DNA of 64,000 nucleotides, taken from contig CP136063.1 in assembly GCA_032622095.1 (NCBI GenBank), positions 279,551,426-279,615,425 on the forward strand. Reading direction: 5' to 3'. The number at the start of each line of letters is the position of its first letter. Within the stretch, counting starts at the first letter, position 1. Positions 43,893 to 55,959 of this stretch are shown here, in pieces. The position numbers and the translations under genes are program-made. The notes below the pieces were generated by a model. That model saw nothing but the letters and a program-made list of their open reading frames with translations, was not told the origin of the DNA and made no database searches. This DNA is from Siphonodentalium dalli. Lineage: Eukaryota; Mollusca; Scaphopoda; Gadilida; Siphonodentaliidae.

Positions 43893-44654
43893 ACATATTT
43901 ATGTGAGGGACCATCTTAACATGTTAAATATATAGGTGGGTCATTGGATATTAACAGTATAGTGGAATTAAATGTATTAATATGCAACTAGCATAATTAT
44001 AACACAAAACACACTTGGCAAGTTAACAAACATAAATATTTAGATCAATTAGAAGAAACCACTGCTAACACTAACTATATAAAAGTATATGGACCGTAGA
44101 TGTCTTTAATTTTGACCTGAATATATAGTGATTATAGTCACATACATGTATATACTACATTTAACCCCAACATTGTCCAAGAACCACCAATGTTACAGTG
44201 TTACATGTAATGACATCTGTCAAGGAGCGGAGGTCCAGCTAAGTTTCCAGAACTTGTCCTCCAATCCCTAATAATAATGTATTAATATATCCATTATACA
44301 TGACAATAAATATGTTTAAATCAAAATGACATCTGTGAAAGGGTGATGGAAATCGCTCAACTAGTATAAACTCTAAACTACTTCAAAGACGGCTCCGGAG
44401 CGACTGCCAGACAGAAAAAACGGTACTATGCGGCAATTGCAACATCAATTGAGCTCCATAAATAACAAATTTAGTTGTTTATCCCCATAAATGAGAAATA
44501 ATGGGCCAATTCGAAGGTATCCGAATCAGAGAGCCGACTCGGTATCGATCCCGATTCTGAATCGAATCAAATCGTCGAAGCTTCGCAGGGCCCTACTGTT
44601 TACCACCATCTCATGATCTGATATCCCTGTACTGGTACACTTTATGATGAGATG

Positions 44655-44950
44655 ATTTCATGAGTGTAAGATTGGTGACAAAAAACAAGGTCGAGCTTGT
44701 TCCTTTCTCTGGTGGGCTCTCGGTGTACTTGCATGAGTATGTCGTTCACTCATAGCGTCAGTCAGTTCTGTTTGGACCTTATTGTCCTGGCATTCCACTG
44801 GTACGCTTTGGGCATCCCAGTTGATATCAGGAAAGTTAAAGTCTCCAGCCAGGATCACTTCTTTATAGTGGTTGTTTAATGTTACTATCTTTAAGGATTT
44901 TGATAGTTCCTAAACAGTTTGTTCACTTCTATGTGGCAGTCTTCAAATTG
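44655..44950 (-). pseudogene. LINE endonuclease relic
   Basis: Minus-strand translation reads VILAGDFNFPDINWDAQSVP, the GDFN motif of APE-type endonucleases of non-LTR retrotransposons. After a frameshift it reads QVHREPTRERNKLDLVF, matching the usual 'PTR..N.LDLVF' part. It lies upstream (in element sense) of the reverse-transcriptase relic at 40340-40640 with the same orientation. One dismembered copy is possible. Confidence 0.82.
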
Positions 44951-45262
44951 GCAGCAGCTTTGAACTTATGGCGACATCATTGTATATTTCTACAAGAAAG
45001 GCGGCACTATGTATTTGAAATGGGCTGACTGTCAATGTACTGAATGCACTCGCCCTTGAATCTCATTGGACCAAAGGGGAGTTGATTGACATTCTCTCGA
45101 AACAAGGGAACCTGTGGCATTTTACTCAGTGATGTTCTCCGCGGTGTCATTTGCAGCAAGTATACTTTGTTTGTATATGTATACTTAGCTGTTAGGCCTA
45201 AAAAAAAAATACCTTTGTTTCCCCTAACGGAGCTGAAAAATATAGGTGCGGGCGGGCGGGAA

Positions 45263-45293
<31 letters not shown>

Positions 45294-45486
45294 TCCCAAA
45301 AGTTCTCACTTTCCCATGTATATATACATGTCAGGTGTGATTTGAATGCTGGGAGCATCATATTATGATATTGGAAAGAGATCAGCAAGACACAACTTCA
45401 CAAGGCATAAAATAGAATAGCATAGTATTTATTTGTATTTAAAATCACAAAGTACAATAAAAAGTAAATATTCAATACCAATTCAA

Positions 45487-45756
45487 TCAAAAATATCCTA
45501 TACCAACATATGCTACCATTTTCACTTTAAAAGTGTTTAAAATATCGCCAACAAAACACTCCTTTTCAACGTTAAACGTTTCCTTTGAATCCATGTCCAA
45601 ACTACATTTAACGACAATGTTGTCCGCAAAACTTGTATGGTGTTCTTGAAACACGTGTAAAAACTTCTTAGCATGTGAAACTACGGTAAATTTGTTTACC
45701 ACGTCCATGAGAGAACATTTTAGAAACTTTAGCCCTAACACACTGCTGCTAACCAT
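45487..45756 (-). CDS. small ORF of unknown function, 5' end displaced by FB2
   Basis: The frame from the ATG at 45754-45756 gives 89 residues ending AYVGIGYF and a stop. AATAAA on the minus strand lies about 55 bp past the stop (45428-45433), so it looks like the end of a transcription unit. The text is ordinary protein-like (for example VVNKFTVVSHAKKFLHVF), but I recognise no family. Removing FB2 with one copy of its target duplication adds ATG GCG TCA CAA ACC in frame, starting at 47198-47200. It lies inside the family G element and may be one of its proteins. The inner ATG could still act as a start. Confidence 0.45.
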   Translation of the reverse strand: MVSSSVLGLKFLKCSLMDVVNKFTVVSHAKKFLHVFQEHHTSFADNIVVKCSLDMDSKETFNVEKECFVGDILNTFKVKMVAYVGIGYF

Positions 45757-45809
45757 GGTTTGTGACGTACGGAAGCGTAGAGGCGCCAGATGAATTATAT
45801 TGGTATCTT

Positions 45810-46195
45810 GCTGCAGCAAGTTAACTATCTTGCTGCAGCAGGTTACAATATTGCTGCAGCAAGTTAGCTATCTTGCTGCAGCAGGTTAATTATCTTGCTG
45901 CAGCAAGTTAGCTATCCTGCTGCAGCAAGTTACTATCTTGCTGCAGCAGGTTAGTTATTTTGCTGCAGCAAGTTAGCTATCCTGCTGCAGCAAGTTACTA
46001 TCTTGCTGCAGCAGGTTAGTTATCTTGCTGCAGAAACTTAGCTATCCTGCTGCAGCAAGTTACCATCTTGCTGCAGCAAGTTAATTATCTTGCTGCAGCA
46101 AGTTAGCTATCCTGCTGCAGCAAGTTACTATCTTGCTGCAGCAGGTTAGTTATTTTGCTGCAGCAAGTTAGCTATCCTGCTGCAGCAAGTTAGCT
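45810..46195. repeat. FB2 left palindrome array
   Basis: 18 GCTGCAGC palindromes, most spaced 21 or 22 bp. One copy is mutated (GCTGCAGAAA near 46033). Confidence 0.95.
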
Positions 46196-46845
46196 ATCCC
46201 TACATACCTAGGGGCGCCTGCGGCGCATAAGATACTATGGGAGGCGGGATGGGGTGGTTAGTGGGTACTACATACCTAGGGGTGCCTGCGGCGCATAATA
46301 TACTATGGGAGGCGGGATGGGGTGGTGACTACATACCTAGGGGCGCCTGCGGCGCATAAGATACTATGGGAGGCGGGATGGGGTGGTCAGTGGGTACTAC
46401 ATACCTAGGGGCGCCTGCGGCGCATAAGTTACTATGGGTGGTGGGATGGGGTGGTGGGCTGGTACTACATACCTAAGGGCGCCTGTGGCGCATTTATAAG
46501 ATATCATGGGAGGCGGGATGGGGTGGTGAGTGGGTACTACATACCTACGGGTGCCTCCCATAGCATCTTATGCGCCGCAAGCTCCCCTAGGTATGTAGTA
46601 CCCACCCACCACCCCATTCCGCCTCCCATGGTATATTATGCGCCGCAGGCGCCCCTATATGTATGTAGGGATAGCTAACGTGCTGCAGTTAGTGGAGGTG
46701 AGTGGGTACTACATACATAGGGGTGCCTCCCATAGTATCTTATGCGCCACAGGCGCCCCTAGGTATGTAGTACACACCCACCACCCCATCCCGCCTCCCA
46801 TAGTATCTTATGCACCGCATGCGCCCCTATAGGTATGTAGGGATA
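46196..46845. repeat. FB2 central array of GCGCCTGCGGCGC units in opposing orientations
   Basis: Units start CTACATACCTAGGGGCGCC. Forward units occupy 46200-46550 and inverted ones 46552-46840, with one stray palindrome (GTGCTGCAG) near 46678. Confidence 0.9.
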
Positions 46846-47158
46846 GCTAACTTGCTGCAGCAAGATAGCTAACACTTGCTGCAGCAGGATAGCTAACTTG
46901 CTGCAGCAGGATAGCTAACTTGCTGCAGCAAGATAACTAACCTGCTGCAGCAAGATAGTAACTTGCTGCAGCAGGATAGCTAACTTGCTGCAGCAAGATA
47001 ACTAACCTGCTGCAGCAAGATAGCTAACTTGCTGCAGCAGGATAGCTAACTTGCTGCAGCAGGATAGCTAACTTGCTGCAGCAAGATAACTAACCTGCTG
47101 CAGCAGGATAGCTAACCTGCTGCAGCAAGATAGTTAACTTGCTGCAGCAAGATGCCAG
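46846..47158. repeat. FB2 right palindrome array (inverted)
   Basis: 15 GCTGCAGC palindromes with spacers like GATAGCTAA, inverted relative to the left array. Confidence 0.95.
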
Positions 47159-48785
47159 TATAATTCATCTGGCGCCTCTACGCTTCCGTAGTGACGCCAT
47201 GACATAGGTGAATATTCCTGTTTTGATGGAAGATTTTAGTGATGAACCGATTGTCAAATAGTCTGAAATAGAGCCTTGCGCCGATTGCCGATTATTTGAG
47301 ATCACAATCGGCCGATTCAGGTGCCGATTCAGATTATTGTAATAATTATACCAGAATATGTTATATGTGTTATATAATACTTAGAATTAGAAGCAAACAA
47401 CAACCGTAGTAATATGCCAGTACACAGTATACATAAGTATACGTTTGGGTAAGTATATAGGTAGGTATGGGCGGACTTGTGATAGAATACAGGCACATGT
47501 CCAGTATGATGTCCTGCAGAGGCTGTAGTATGGGGCCTTGGTGTATTTATTGTAATGTATTGTATCGACGATGCAATGCATTAACTTACCCATGTATTCT
47601 AGGCTATTCCACAACAAATAGTTTGAAAGTTTGATGTAGTCACGTGCATGACGACATATCCACGGCCCGTTTTTGATAACAATTCATCAAACGGCATTTT
47701 TCAAAATTTTCTTTGATCCCAATTCAAAGACATCACATCAAAGGAAATGACCCGACTGAACTAGGTGCAAGTTACACCATGTTCATGTCAATTTCGCAGA
47801 CACGATTTGATTGTCGATTTCGGCATGGTCATCAAAATAATCATTGGTGGTGACCTATACGTGACGTCACACGAGGCTGACTGGATGGAATGACATTGTC
47901 TTCGGCTATTTAAAGTTAATCATTAATGGAAAGTTGTGTTGGGTGAAAGACTTTGAAAATATTAATTAGATAGTAAAATTAATAAATAAATTTCTTTAAT
48001 TCTTTTTAATATCTGACTATTAATGCTTGTACAGTTTTTATTCCTGCGTCCTGACAACTGATACACATGTTATAATATGCTCAATTTAATTGAACAAACA
48101 GTGAAGTCAGCTGCGCAATTAAATGTCACGTGACATATATATATCTTTAATTTGTTGTGCTGCGTATGCATACATTTTGATTTTTTATAGTCTGACACAT
48201 ATAAATCAAAATGTCTACACGTTGACGAACAATAAAGTTACGTATCGGCGTAGATGAGTCCCATGATATGTAATGTGTGTACATCATCATATACTTTACG
48301 ATTACGCGCTATCACGGCGTCATCATCGCAGCCTGGCTCTAACCCAAAGTGTCGCGTTCTTCCCGGCGATCCCCACTGTAATATATTGTTCAAACATAGA
48401 CCCAGGTACGGCCGGTGTATTGAAGAGGAGATGGCTGTATATCAAGTTTGTGTTTGGTAAATCACTTTCCCCATGTTTAATGGTCATTTATTCAACAAAA
48501 CATCGTCATATTTAAAACAGTTTATTGTCTCGGCTCATCACTAGAAGATTTAAACGAAAACGATGTATTTTTTATTTTCTTGGGCGCCACCATTTTACGA
48601 AATGCGTCCGGACGTCGAGTCATTAGAAACGGAGCCTATTATAAAGCGACGAACTGGTACAAACAGCGTCGGCAGCTATTTTCTTTTATTTTCGAAAAAA
48701 TAAAATAATTTTTTTTTTTTGGTGCGGGAGGTTTTAATAGGTGCGGGCGGGTTAGGGGAAACAAAGTTATTTTTTTTTTAGGCCT

Positions 48786-49772
48786 TACTAGTACAGGCTA
48801 TCGATTATCAAATACTTCACTTGTTCTGAGTCCTGAAATTTGCGGGCGGGGGGGGGGGGGCCATCTTTGTGATTGTTATCCACGCGCTGGAAGTTTGATG
48901 AAACTTATTGTTTCCGTAACATTAGATTCCTTTTTTTTAGGAAGCACCTTCGGTCAACCACCTTCGGTCCTTTATGCATTCCTACTTTTATATTGTTTGT
49001 ATGTTTGGCTATTCATTTAACACTGAAATTAATCGCTATGTTCGTTCCAATGAACTCACAAATATTATAACGATGACATCGCCGAGAACTGTGCTGGTAT
49101 TGAGTACATTGTGCTCATTAGTCATTACCGGTGGTTTATGATGCACTTTATTAACGTTAAAAATTACATCAGCCGATATCGCAAACAAGCAGCGATAGCA
49201 GTTAACCAGCACCCACGGTCCCAGCCAATAGGGCATATTACGGAATACTTCCACTGATGTTATTAATATTAGGTACGATTAATCGATTATAGTCGATTAT
49301 TGACAACCGATTATCGATTATCAAAATCAATAATCGTGGCAGCTCTAGTCTCATTGGCCCTATGCCTTTAGTTTTGTCAACACAATCTTGCATTTTTTTT
49401 ACCAGCTCTGGTTGTTCTACTGATGTGATGTTCTTGTCAAGATCTGAATGATTTTTTTATGAAAAGACTGTTGAAACTAAAAAAATAGTAAATGTTATTA
49501 TACAATAAAATAGTACCAGCTGTACGGTATCTGAACTTTATGATCGTACACGATTCCACTACAAAGCATAATTTCCTTACCAAGGAACAGCAGCACTTTC
49601 TCAAAATAAGGACACTAGAACCAGATTTGTTCATATAGAACTTGAATTTTAATTAATACGTTCTGTATCTGTAGTTATTTCAGGACAGGAGCCTTCCAGT
49701 TATAGATGCACTGGTCCAGGTGCTACCATGGCCGAGTATCTTTATAACCCTGTGGTGACTCTAGTCGTGTTC
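48786..49772. other. no gene; ATCGATTAT-rich patch
   Basis: Poly-G near 48847-48860. Overlapping ATTAATCGATTAT and CGATTATCGATTATC words at 49277-49335 look like the end of a transposon. No coding evidence. Confidence 0.35.
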
Positions 49773-50456
49773 TAGTGTTGAAACGACTCTGAGATTCTGG
49801 AGTCGACTAGTCAAACCACAAAAGTCGGGTCGAAGTCGACTGGTCGCTACCCGCAGCCAAGAATTATATACATGTACATTGTAGCTATACGCATACCCTT
49901 ACTTCCCTCAACACAACAGGTATAAAAAAATGTACAGTATCAGCTTTTTCGCATTCTACTAAACCAGAAGTATTTAGTCACATGATTTTGATAAACCATG
50001 GTTCTTCAACCACTTGTATTGATAAAAAAAAGTTCAGTTGAAACTGTGAGTCCCGAATGTCAATTTCACTGTAATGGAACTTGGAACACCTGTGACCCAG
50101 CTATTTCATAATTGGTGCACGACTTATGTGCTACATTTTAAACATACTGACTACGTTGAGTTATTAACAATGTCATATCCGCGGCAAGTGTTTGATCAAT
50201 GTGCCATGTACTAGACCAAGTCTTCTCTGTCCACAACAGCTTGGGGTATCGGTTGGGATAAGCCCAATCGATATCCCAAGCTGTTGTGGACCGAGAAGAC
50301 TTGCTCTAGTCATGTACCTACATTATAGACTTTTAACTCTTATTGTGGGATGTATATGCAATGTTCCGACTAGTCAACGGCAAAATACAAAGTCAAAAGT
50401 GCAGCGGGAGCTATTGTATAAGCATCGATGTTAGTCGACTAGTCGTTTCAACACTA
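49773..50456. mobile_element. hAT-like MITE with TAGTGTTGAAACGACT ends
   Basis: TAGTGTTGAAACGACT at left and AGTCGTTTCAACACTA at right, followed inward by GTCGACTAGTC-type words. A separate 45-bp hairpin lies at 50208-50310 (AAGTCTTCTCTGTCCACAAC pairing with GTTGTGGACCGAGAAGACTT). No clear target duplication. Confidence 0.6.
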
Positions 50457-51487
50457 TAGCATTATATAACATACACACACCGAGGTGTGAACACGCGCAA
50501 GATCCGACAGCGTGGATCTGGGCCAGCTCGTCCCAGGTATATATTTATATATTAATTACTTAAGTTCAGATGAAGATATATTTCAGAGTTTTGTCCATCA
50601 ATTTTGATATTTAGACTACTTTACCATGTTTGTTTACAAACTACTTGAAGATAATAGCCAGTAATCACATTAGTCGGTTTGAATGAGAAACCGGCGAATT
50701 CATAAATAACAATATTGAACTGTTTTCACATTCTGACCATTAATGTTTCTCTTATTCTCTATGAGTTAATGAACTTCATCTCACTATCTCTGGGTTAATT
50801 TTGGAAACCCTTAGAAGTCATTATTGACCCAATATCAAAACAATATAGGTTGTTTACACTGTAATCAGTCGGCTAATCACACCTCACACTTCAGATATAT
50901 ATATATATAAGCAGCGCAATGATTATCTGACAAAATATCATCATATCGTGCTCCGGTCCTCGACGGGAAGATCCGAAGAACAAGAACGGATAGCGGCTAT
51001 GTCCCAGAAAGAAACAATAACAACAGCTAAAAAACAAAAACAAGAAAAATAAAGAAACAGAACAACATCATGTCAAGAACATTTTCATAATTTCATCAAT
51101 TTCATGTATTATCCCTTGGGCCAAGCCAGCCCAAGGCGAGCTGGCTCGGGACGACCTGGTCCAGGTCGACTGGACCGAGATGGCCCTGGGACGAGCTGGT
51201 CTGCTTCCGTAATAGTGTACAGTGTACCGGTACTTCTGACACGACAACATAATTACCTGAACAAATGACATTTTCAAATGTTGTAATGGGGGAAGTCGGC
51301 ATTTTGAATTCAGATCTTAATTCAGTGATCTCGAATGAGACTTTTCAGCCTGACAAACTTGGTACGGTATCTGATAGAGTTCTGATTTTTGACCAGGTTG
51401 CGATCCCCAGTCCGCTACAGCGCTAGCACGTACGAGAGACCACCGATGTCGACAGCGGCTACCGACTTCCTGACAATGTGACATTCA
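50457..51487. other. no gene; inverted GACGAGCTGG motifs
   Basis: CCAGCTCGTCCCAGG near 50525 and CCTGGGACGAGCTGG near 51186 are inverted. A local palindromic patch lies at 51113-51205 (GACCTGGTCCAGGTC). No supported ORF. Confidence 0.4.
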
Positions 51488-52887
51488 CTGACAATTAGTG
51501 ATGTAACGATACGGGGGTTATCGGTAAAAGCCGATAGCCGATATTTTCAGTAGAATTATCGGCCGATCCGATACAGATACCGATAAGTCTTGTACGTGAA
51601 CCAAACTCCATATCAATTTGTCTTTTAAATTACAAAATATTGTCGGCAAAGAACCGATATCGAGATAACCTGGTTGCAAAAAAGTTTAGTTTACATTCCC
51701 CAAAAACCCTGGCAAAACGATTTACTATTTCATTGCATTCATAAGATTTCCTCAATATTTGTTTGATTCCGTTACTGTGCCTTACGGAATCAGTCCATAA
51801 TACATTTGAGTCAATGACGGCAATTTCAATTTCAATTTGCCAAACTCAATCTTTTTCAGAAGTTGAACTTGCGTTTAATAACACCTACAATGTCCAGCAT
51901 AAATTGTTGACATTTTCTCTGCCCATGACAGCAGATACAAATCCCGCCCATAGAGCACTCTGATTGGTTCGGATGGTTCTATCAAACAAGTTAGTCACCT
52001 CCTCCATCTTCAGTCATCGTATACCAGAATGTCAATCAATTTGGATCAAAAGCACTTTAAACACACACACTTAAATGTTGTTAACACGTGATGTTTCTAT
52101 ATATTGAGAAATAGCGAGTCACGACTGCAGCGACTTTAATGCAAACTGGTCAAGTGTGACTCGTCTATTTATAAACACTGTGATTTTTAGTTTACTGTGT
52201 CATCTGTCAACACGTGGCGTGTTAGTGATTCCTACTCGATGACATCAAATGCATGCAAATATTCGTTTGATCTTACCGACCGGCACCCGCCTTGGGAAGA
52301 TAATAACAATGTGACAACTTACTGTCGCACGTGGTGCAGAATTAATTCCACACCCCCATGAATACATAACTAAATGATACCGGTACATCAGTCTGATTCA
52401 CTCATAGGAAGATTCCATTCTTACGCTAATGCCAGGGGCGTCAGTTATTCGCTTTCAACAAGTGCTACTCGGCACTCACAAGTAATTTTAATTGTATACA
52501 GTTTATGTTTTAACTTTAATTATTGAGCGTACGGAACTACGGTACCTTTGGAAATGTTTATTTGGGTCATGAGTGAACCAACAGTCTCATGTCGATGTTG
52601 TCATCATGATCATGGTATATCACTGTATATGATGGAGGGCTGACCAGTGCGTAAAATAGTCGCTATTTTTTCTGAAAATTCCCGTCATTTATTTAATATT
52701 AAATTTAAAGTCGGAATTGGTGTAACAACGTTCACAAAGGACGCGACATGTATCGGTTGACGATATCGGTCGGGATACTAAATTTTACCGATACCGATAT
52801 CTTACCGATACCACATATATCGGCCCGATCCGATACCGATAATCTAGACCCGGAACTACCGATAATCGGTACATCACTACTGACAAT
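51488..52887. mobile_element. non-autonomous hAT element with 8-bp target duplication
   Basis: CTGACAAT at 51488-51495 and 52880-52887 flanks a 1384-bp element. It starts TAGTGATGTAACGATACGGG and ends CCGATAATCGGTACATCACTA. CCGATACCGATA-like subterminal repeats crowd both ends. An 8-bp duplication and TAGTGATGTA ends fit the hAT superfamily. The interior has no transposase. Confidence 0.88.
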
Positions 52888-55309
52888 GCCCAATCAATTA
52901 CATGCAAAAAGTACGGATTTAAGAGTATAAACTAAAGCTGAATTCAGCTAGGATAGCTCAATTCAGTTATTGTACTTGAAGCTGCACTTTAGTAGTTGGC
53001 TACTTTTTAAATTTTACATTTACCAGACCTGTTTATTTTTTTGTCTGAAATTAAAACCAATTTGGCAATTATTTCGAAGATCTGTTCACGACAGTGCAAC
53101 CAAAGGCAAAGTTGTCTATGCCAATAGACTGTCACTATGGATTTAATGGGTCAGAAGAAATGCGATGCTAAACGTTATTTCACCTACATGTATATCTATA
53201 TCGCTAAAATTTTAAATGTTTGTGTCAACATAAAAAAATAAATGCTTCTTGTCGTATCTTGAAATTTGCAGCTTGTGTTAATTTTTTTTAGCGTACTTTA
53301 GTATTTTCGTACTTATAATTATCAAGTAGTTTTGACAAGAACGGTATCGTTCCCAGCTCCCGCGCACTTGTTCCCGAGAAATTACGTTATTTCAAATCGA
53401 GAAAATGGTGGTTCGGTTCAGTCTCGTGTGATAACAAGAAACTCCAACCTCTTAAAACTAGATATTAACAAGAAAATCAAGTTTTAACAGTGTTTTATTA
53501 ATCGTGGATCTATTCTATATCATATTAGGTAATAAAAACAAAGAAACATTTTATTTTAATAAGTATGTTGTACACATCATTTCATCACCCGCCTGGGATT
53601 GAACGCGAACATCAGTCATCAACAACTGTAGTAGAAAATCTACGGGATACTATACATTCAATTTTGGTCTACAACAACTGCGGTTCAAGTTCAGCAATAT
53701 GATTTCCCGTTTATAATCTCAGTAAATATGTGACATTTAGCTCATGCAACGAGCATATGCCCGAGCTACATGCAACTGTTTGGAGAGAGAATTGGGTGAA
53801 TCTTCATCGACTGAATAAATGTGGCAAGTAATTTCACTTCAGTCTGAAAGCTGCACCAATGGCACCATCCTTTAAATAACATTTAACACCAGGTTAACGC
53901 CGGCACTTATACGTCCAAAAGGATACTGTACAGGTTAGCGGGCTCTGCCATTCACTCGACAGGCAGGCCTAGCTTGCACGCCCCGGGGCCACCAAGAGAC
54001 GAGGAGCCCCGACCAACCTTCTGTCGACCGGATGGCATTGCACCCTCTCTCTCTCTCTTTTTAATACTAATAAATAAAATAATATATATATTATTAATTT
54101 AAACCAGTGAAAAGAGACATTTACCGCAGTATTGACATATTTTTAAAAGTATGCAAACTCAGTTTACCTCACAAAGTGACATCGGCAAACAAAACCATAT
54201 GGTACTCATAAATTGAATTAATTCTATCACTTATACCCAGTAATTTGTAAATTAAAAATTGCATATATATCTGGAGACTTTTGGTGTATTCGATTGTTAT
54301 GGGGTGCATTCGATTGACGGCATAGAAGCCGAACTTAGACGAGTACATTACGGAACACTTCGGCTTTCAGTTAAAACATAAACAAACCAATGTTAGTTCT
54401 AATAAACTGGAATAATCTATGTGTAATTGAACATGAAAGTTAGATTATTATATACCATTATCACGATAAGATGTCACTATTTCCGATGTATATAGCTTCA
54501 GGTATTGATTTAATTGTTAGGTAAAATCTAGTAATATAGACTACAATTCCCACCACCAACTCTGGGCATAATTTAACTCATATCATACAAATGGCAACGG
54601 AACGTTCTCGTACTAAAACTAGCATCTCGCTATCCCAATATCTTAGCTGGTTTTAGTACGAGCAAACTTGTGCTATAGTCTGTGTTGATTGAGTTGGTGA
54701 CTGTCTAGTACACAGAAAGCAAATGAAATTAAAAGATTTTCCCACTACACCCCCACTTACGATATAGTAAATTAAGTGTTTTATTTGCGGAAAGCTGCCA
54801 ATAAAATTGCAGAAATCTAAACATAGTATTTGTGCACAGCCGTGAGTCATGCCACGATTATTCATCGATGGTTGAATTAAAATACCCCAGTCGGACCTGA
54901 ATAAGAACAAAAAGCCTTGTTTCGGGGAAACATGGATGTCTGAATTTATTGCCAATATTCCAGACAAAAATATTTGGGCGTCGCATATACTTGATGAATT
55001 TAGTCATGATACCTGTCACCAGTATGAAATGGGCCCTGGATTATTCCCTACCGCAGTGGGTTGTAACTTGTAGGAGAGGGCTGCCAGCCCTTTCAAATCC
55101 ACCCGGATCTCACTCCCAAACTGCTGTCCGAAAGCTCCGAATGTTATTCACGCTGTAGTTATATCCCCTGCAACGAAGTTGTGGGGGGTCAGCCCTCTTA
55201 ATTCAGATTGTTTGGCTCCGGCAATCTGCTACGGCAACACTATGCCGTGACCCAGTTTGCTTCAGCAAATTGCTTCGGCAATGCTGATTGCCGTAGCCAA
55301 TTATGAAGG
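52888..55309. other. no gene recognised
   Basis: Contains a GC-rich patch at 53940-54045 (CACGCCCCGGGGCCACC), a CT microsatellite at 54046-54060, and an ATTTTAGTACGAG/CTCGTACTAAAAC inverted pair at 54607-54663. ORFs at 54653-54967 and 54949-55158 lack support. Confidence 0.35.
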
Positions 55310-55590
55310 CTGGGGGGGTATACGACTATACTGGAAATCAGCTCGTCTGTCCGTTGTCCGTGGACACAAATTTGTCCGGAATTTGTTTTTTTTATCATTT
55401 TCCATGAAACTTGGCACAGACATCAACCACCATGGGAACCTGTGTACCTGCGATTATGACGTCTGTCGTACTTTTTTTGGTGGAGTTATCCCCCCTTTTT
55501 GACTTAGAAATTTTTGCTGCATGCATAATTTTGTCTGAGCTTTTATTCCTAAATTTTTCGGTCAATAGGTTTAGGGTTAGGGTTAGGATT
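55310..55590. repeat. dispersed repeat related to 25210-25790, ending in TTAGGG repeats
   Basis: TTTCCATGAAACTTGGCACA, ACCATGGGAACCTGTG and AATTTTTGCTGCATG resemble units at 25.2-25.8 kb. GGTTTAGGGTTAGGGTTAGG lies at about 55568-55588, a very short telomere-like tract. Confidence 0.55.
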
Positions 55591-55959
55591 GTGTACCTGC
55601 AATGGGAATCTATTATTTTAACTAAATGTTTACTGACATGTGAAACATCTTAGTGTTTTAAAAACACGTGCGGTATCCTTAGTCCCATTGGGACAGTCAT
55701 GCACATCTCTAGTTCATTCTAAAATGTACTATTTTTCTCACCTCGGATATTAATGTTGGCATTTTCCAACTAATGCTAATTTTAGTCAAAATTTGTTTAT
55801 TTTTGGTGTGAAATTCAAAATTATGTTGTGCAAGGCATCTTTAGATTTCCAACAGTTTAAAATTTAAACCACAGTTAGTTGGGATGGGACACCCAGGGCT
55901 CAATCAATTTAACTGGATTTCCAAACAAATTGGTCATTGACCAATTTGGCCTATGATAG

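Larger units (their letters stand above)
45762..47196. mobile_element. fold-back element FB2 with 6-bp target duplication
   Basis: GTGACG is repeated at 45762-45767 and 47191-47196. The 1423-bp element starts TACGGAAGCGTAGAGGCGCC and ends with its complement. After a 42-bp unique end, the left arm holds 18 and the right arm 15 copies of CTTGCTGCAGCAAG-type palindromes spaced 21-22 bp apart by spacers such as TTAGCTAT. The centre (46196-46845) is a second array: about five direct and three inverted units of roughly 70-76 bp. These units contain ACATACCTAGGGGCGCC, TGCGGCGCATAAGATACTAT and GGGAGGCGGGATGGGGTGGT. No transposase is encoded. Confidence 0.9.
45194..48785. mobile_element. 3.6-kb inverted-repeat element, family G
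   Basis: 35-bp ends: AGGCCTAAAAAAAAAATACC then TTTGTTTCCCCTAAC at left. The complement, with GTTAGGGGAAACAAAGTTAT and TTTTTTTTTAGGCCT, is at 48751-48785. GTGCGGGCGGG follows inside each end. The element holds an interrupted small ORF and fold-back element FB2. The interior from 47200 to 48750 shows no recognisable transposase. Confidence 0.65.

Noticed and set aside
45810-47158. GCTGCAGC array as a coding repeat
   Set aside because: Pitch alternates between 21 and 22 bp, so no frame stays open, and the array is mirrored inside a mobile element.
55568-55588. TTAGGG repeats as a telomere boundary
   Set aside because: Only about three units, inside a dispersed repeat; too short to mark a chromosome end.
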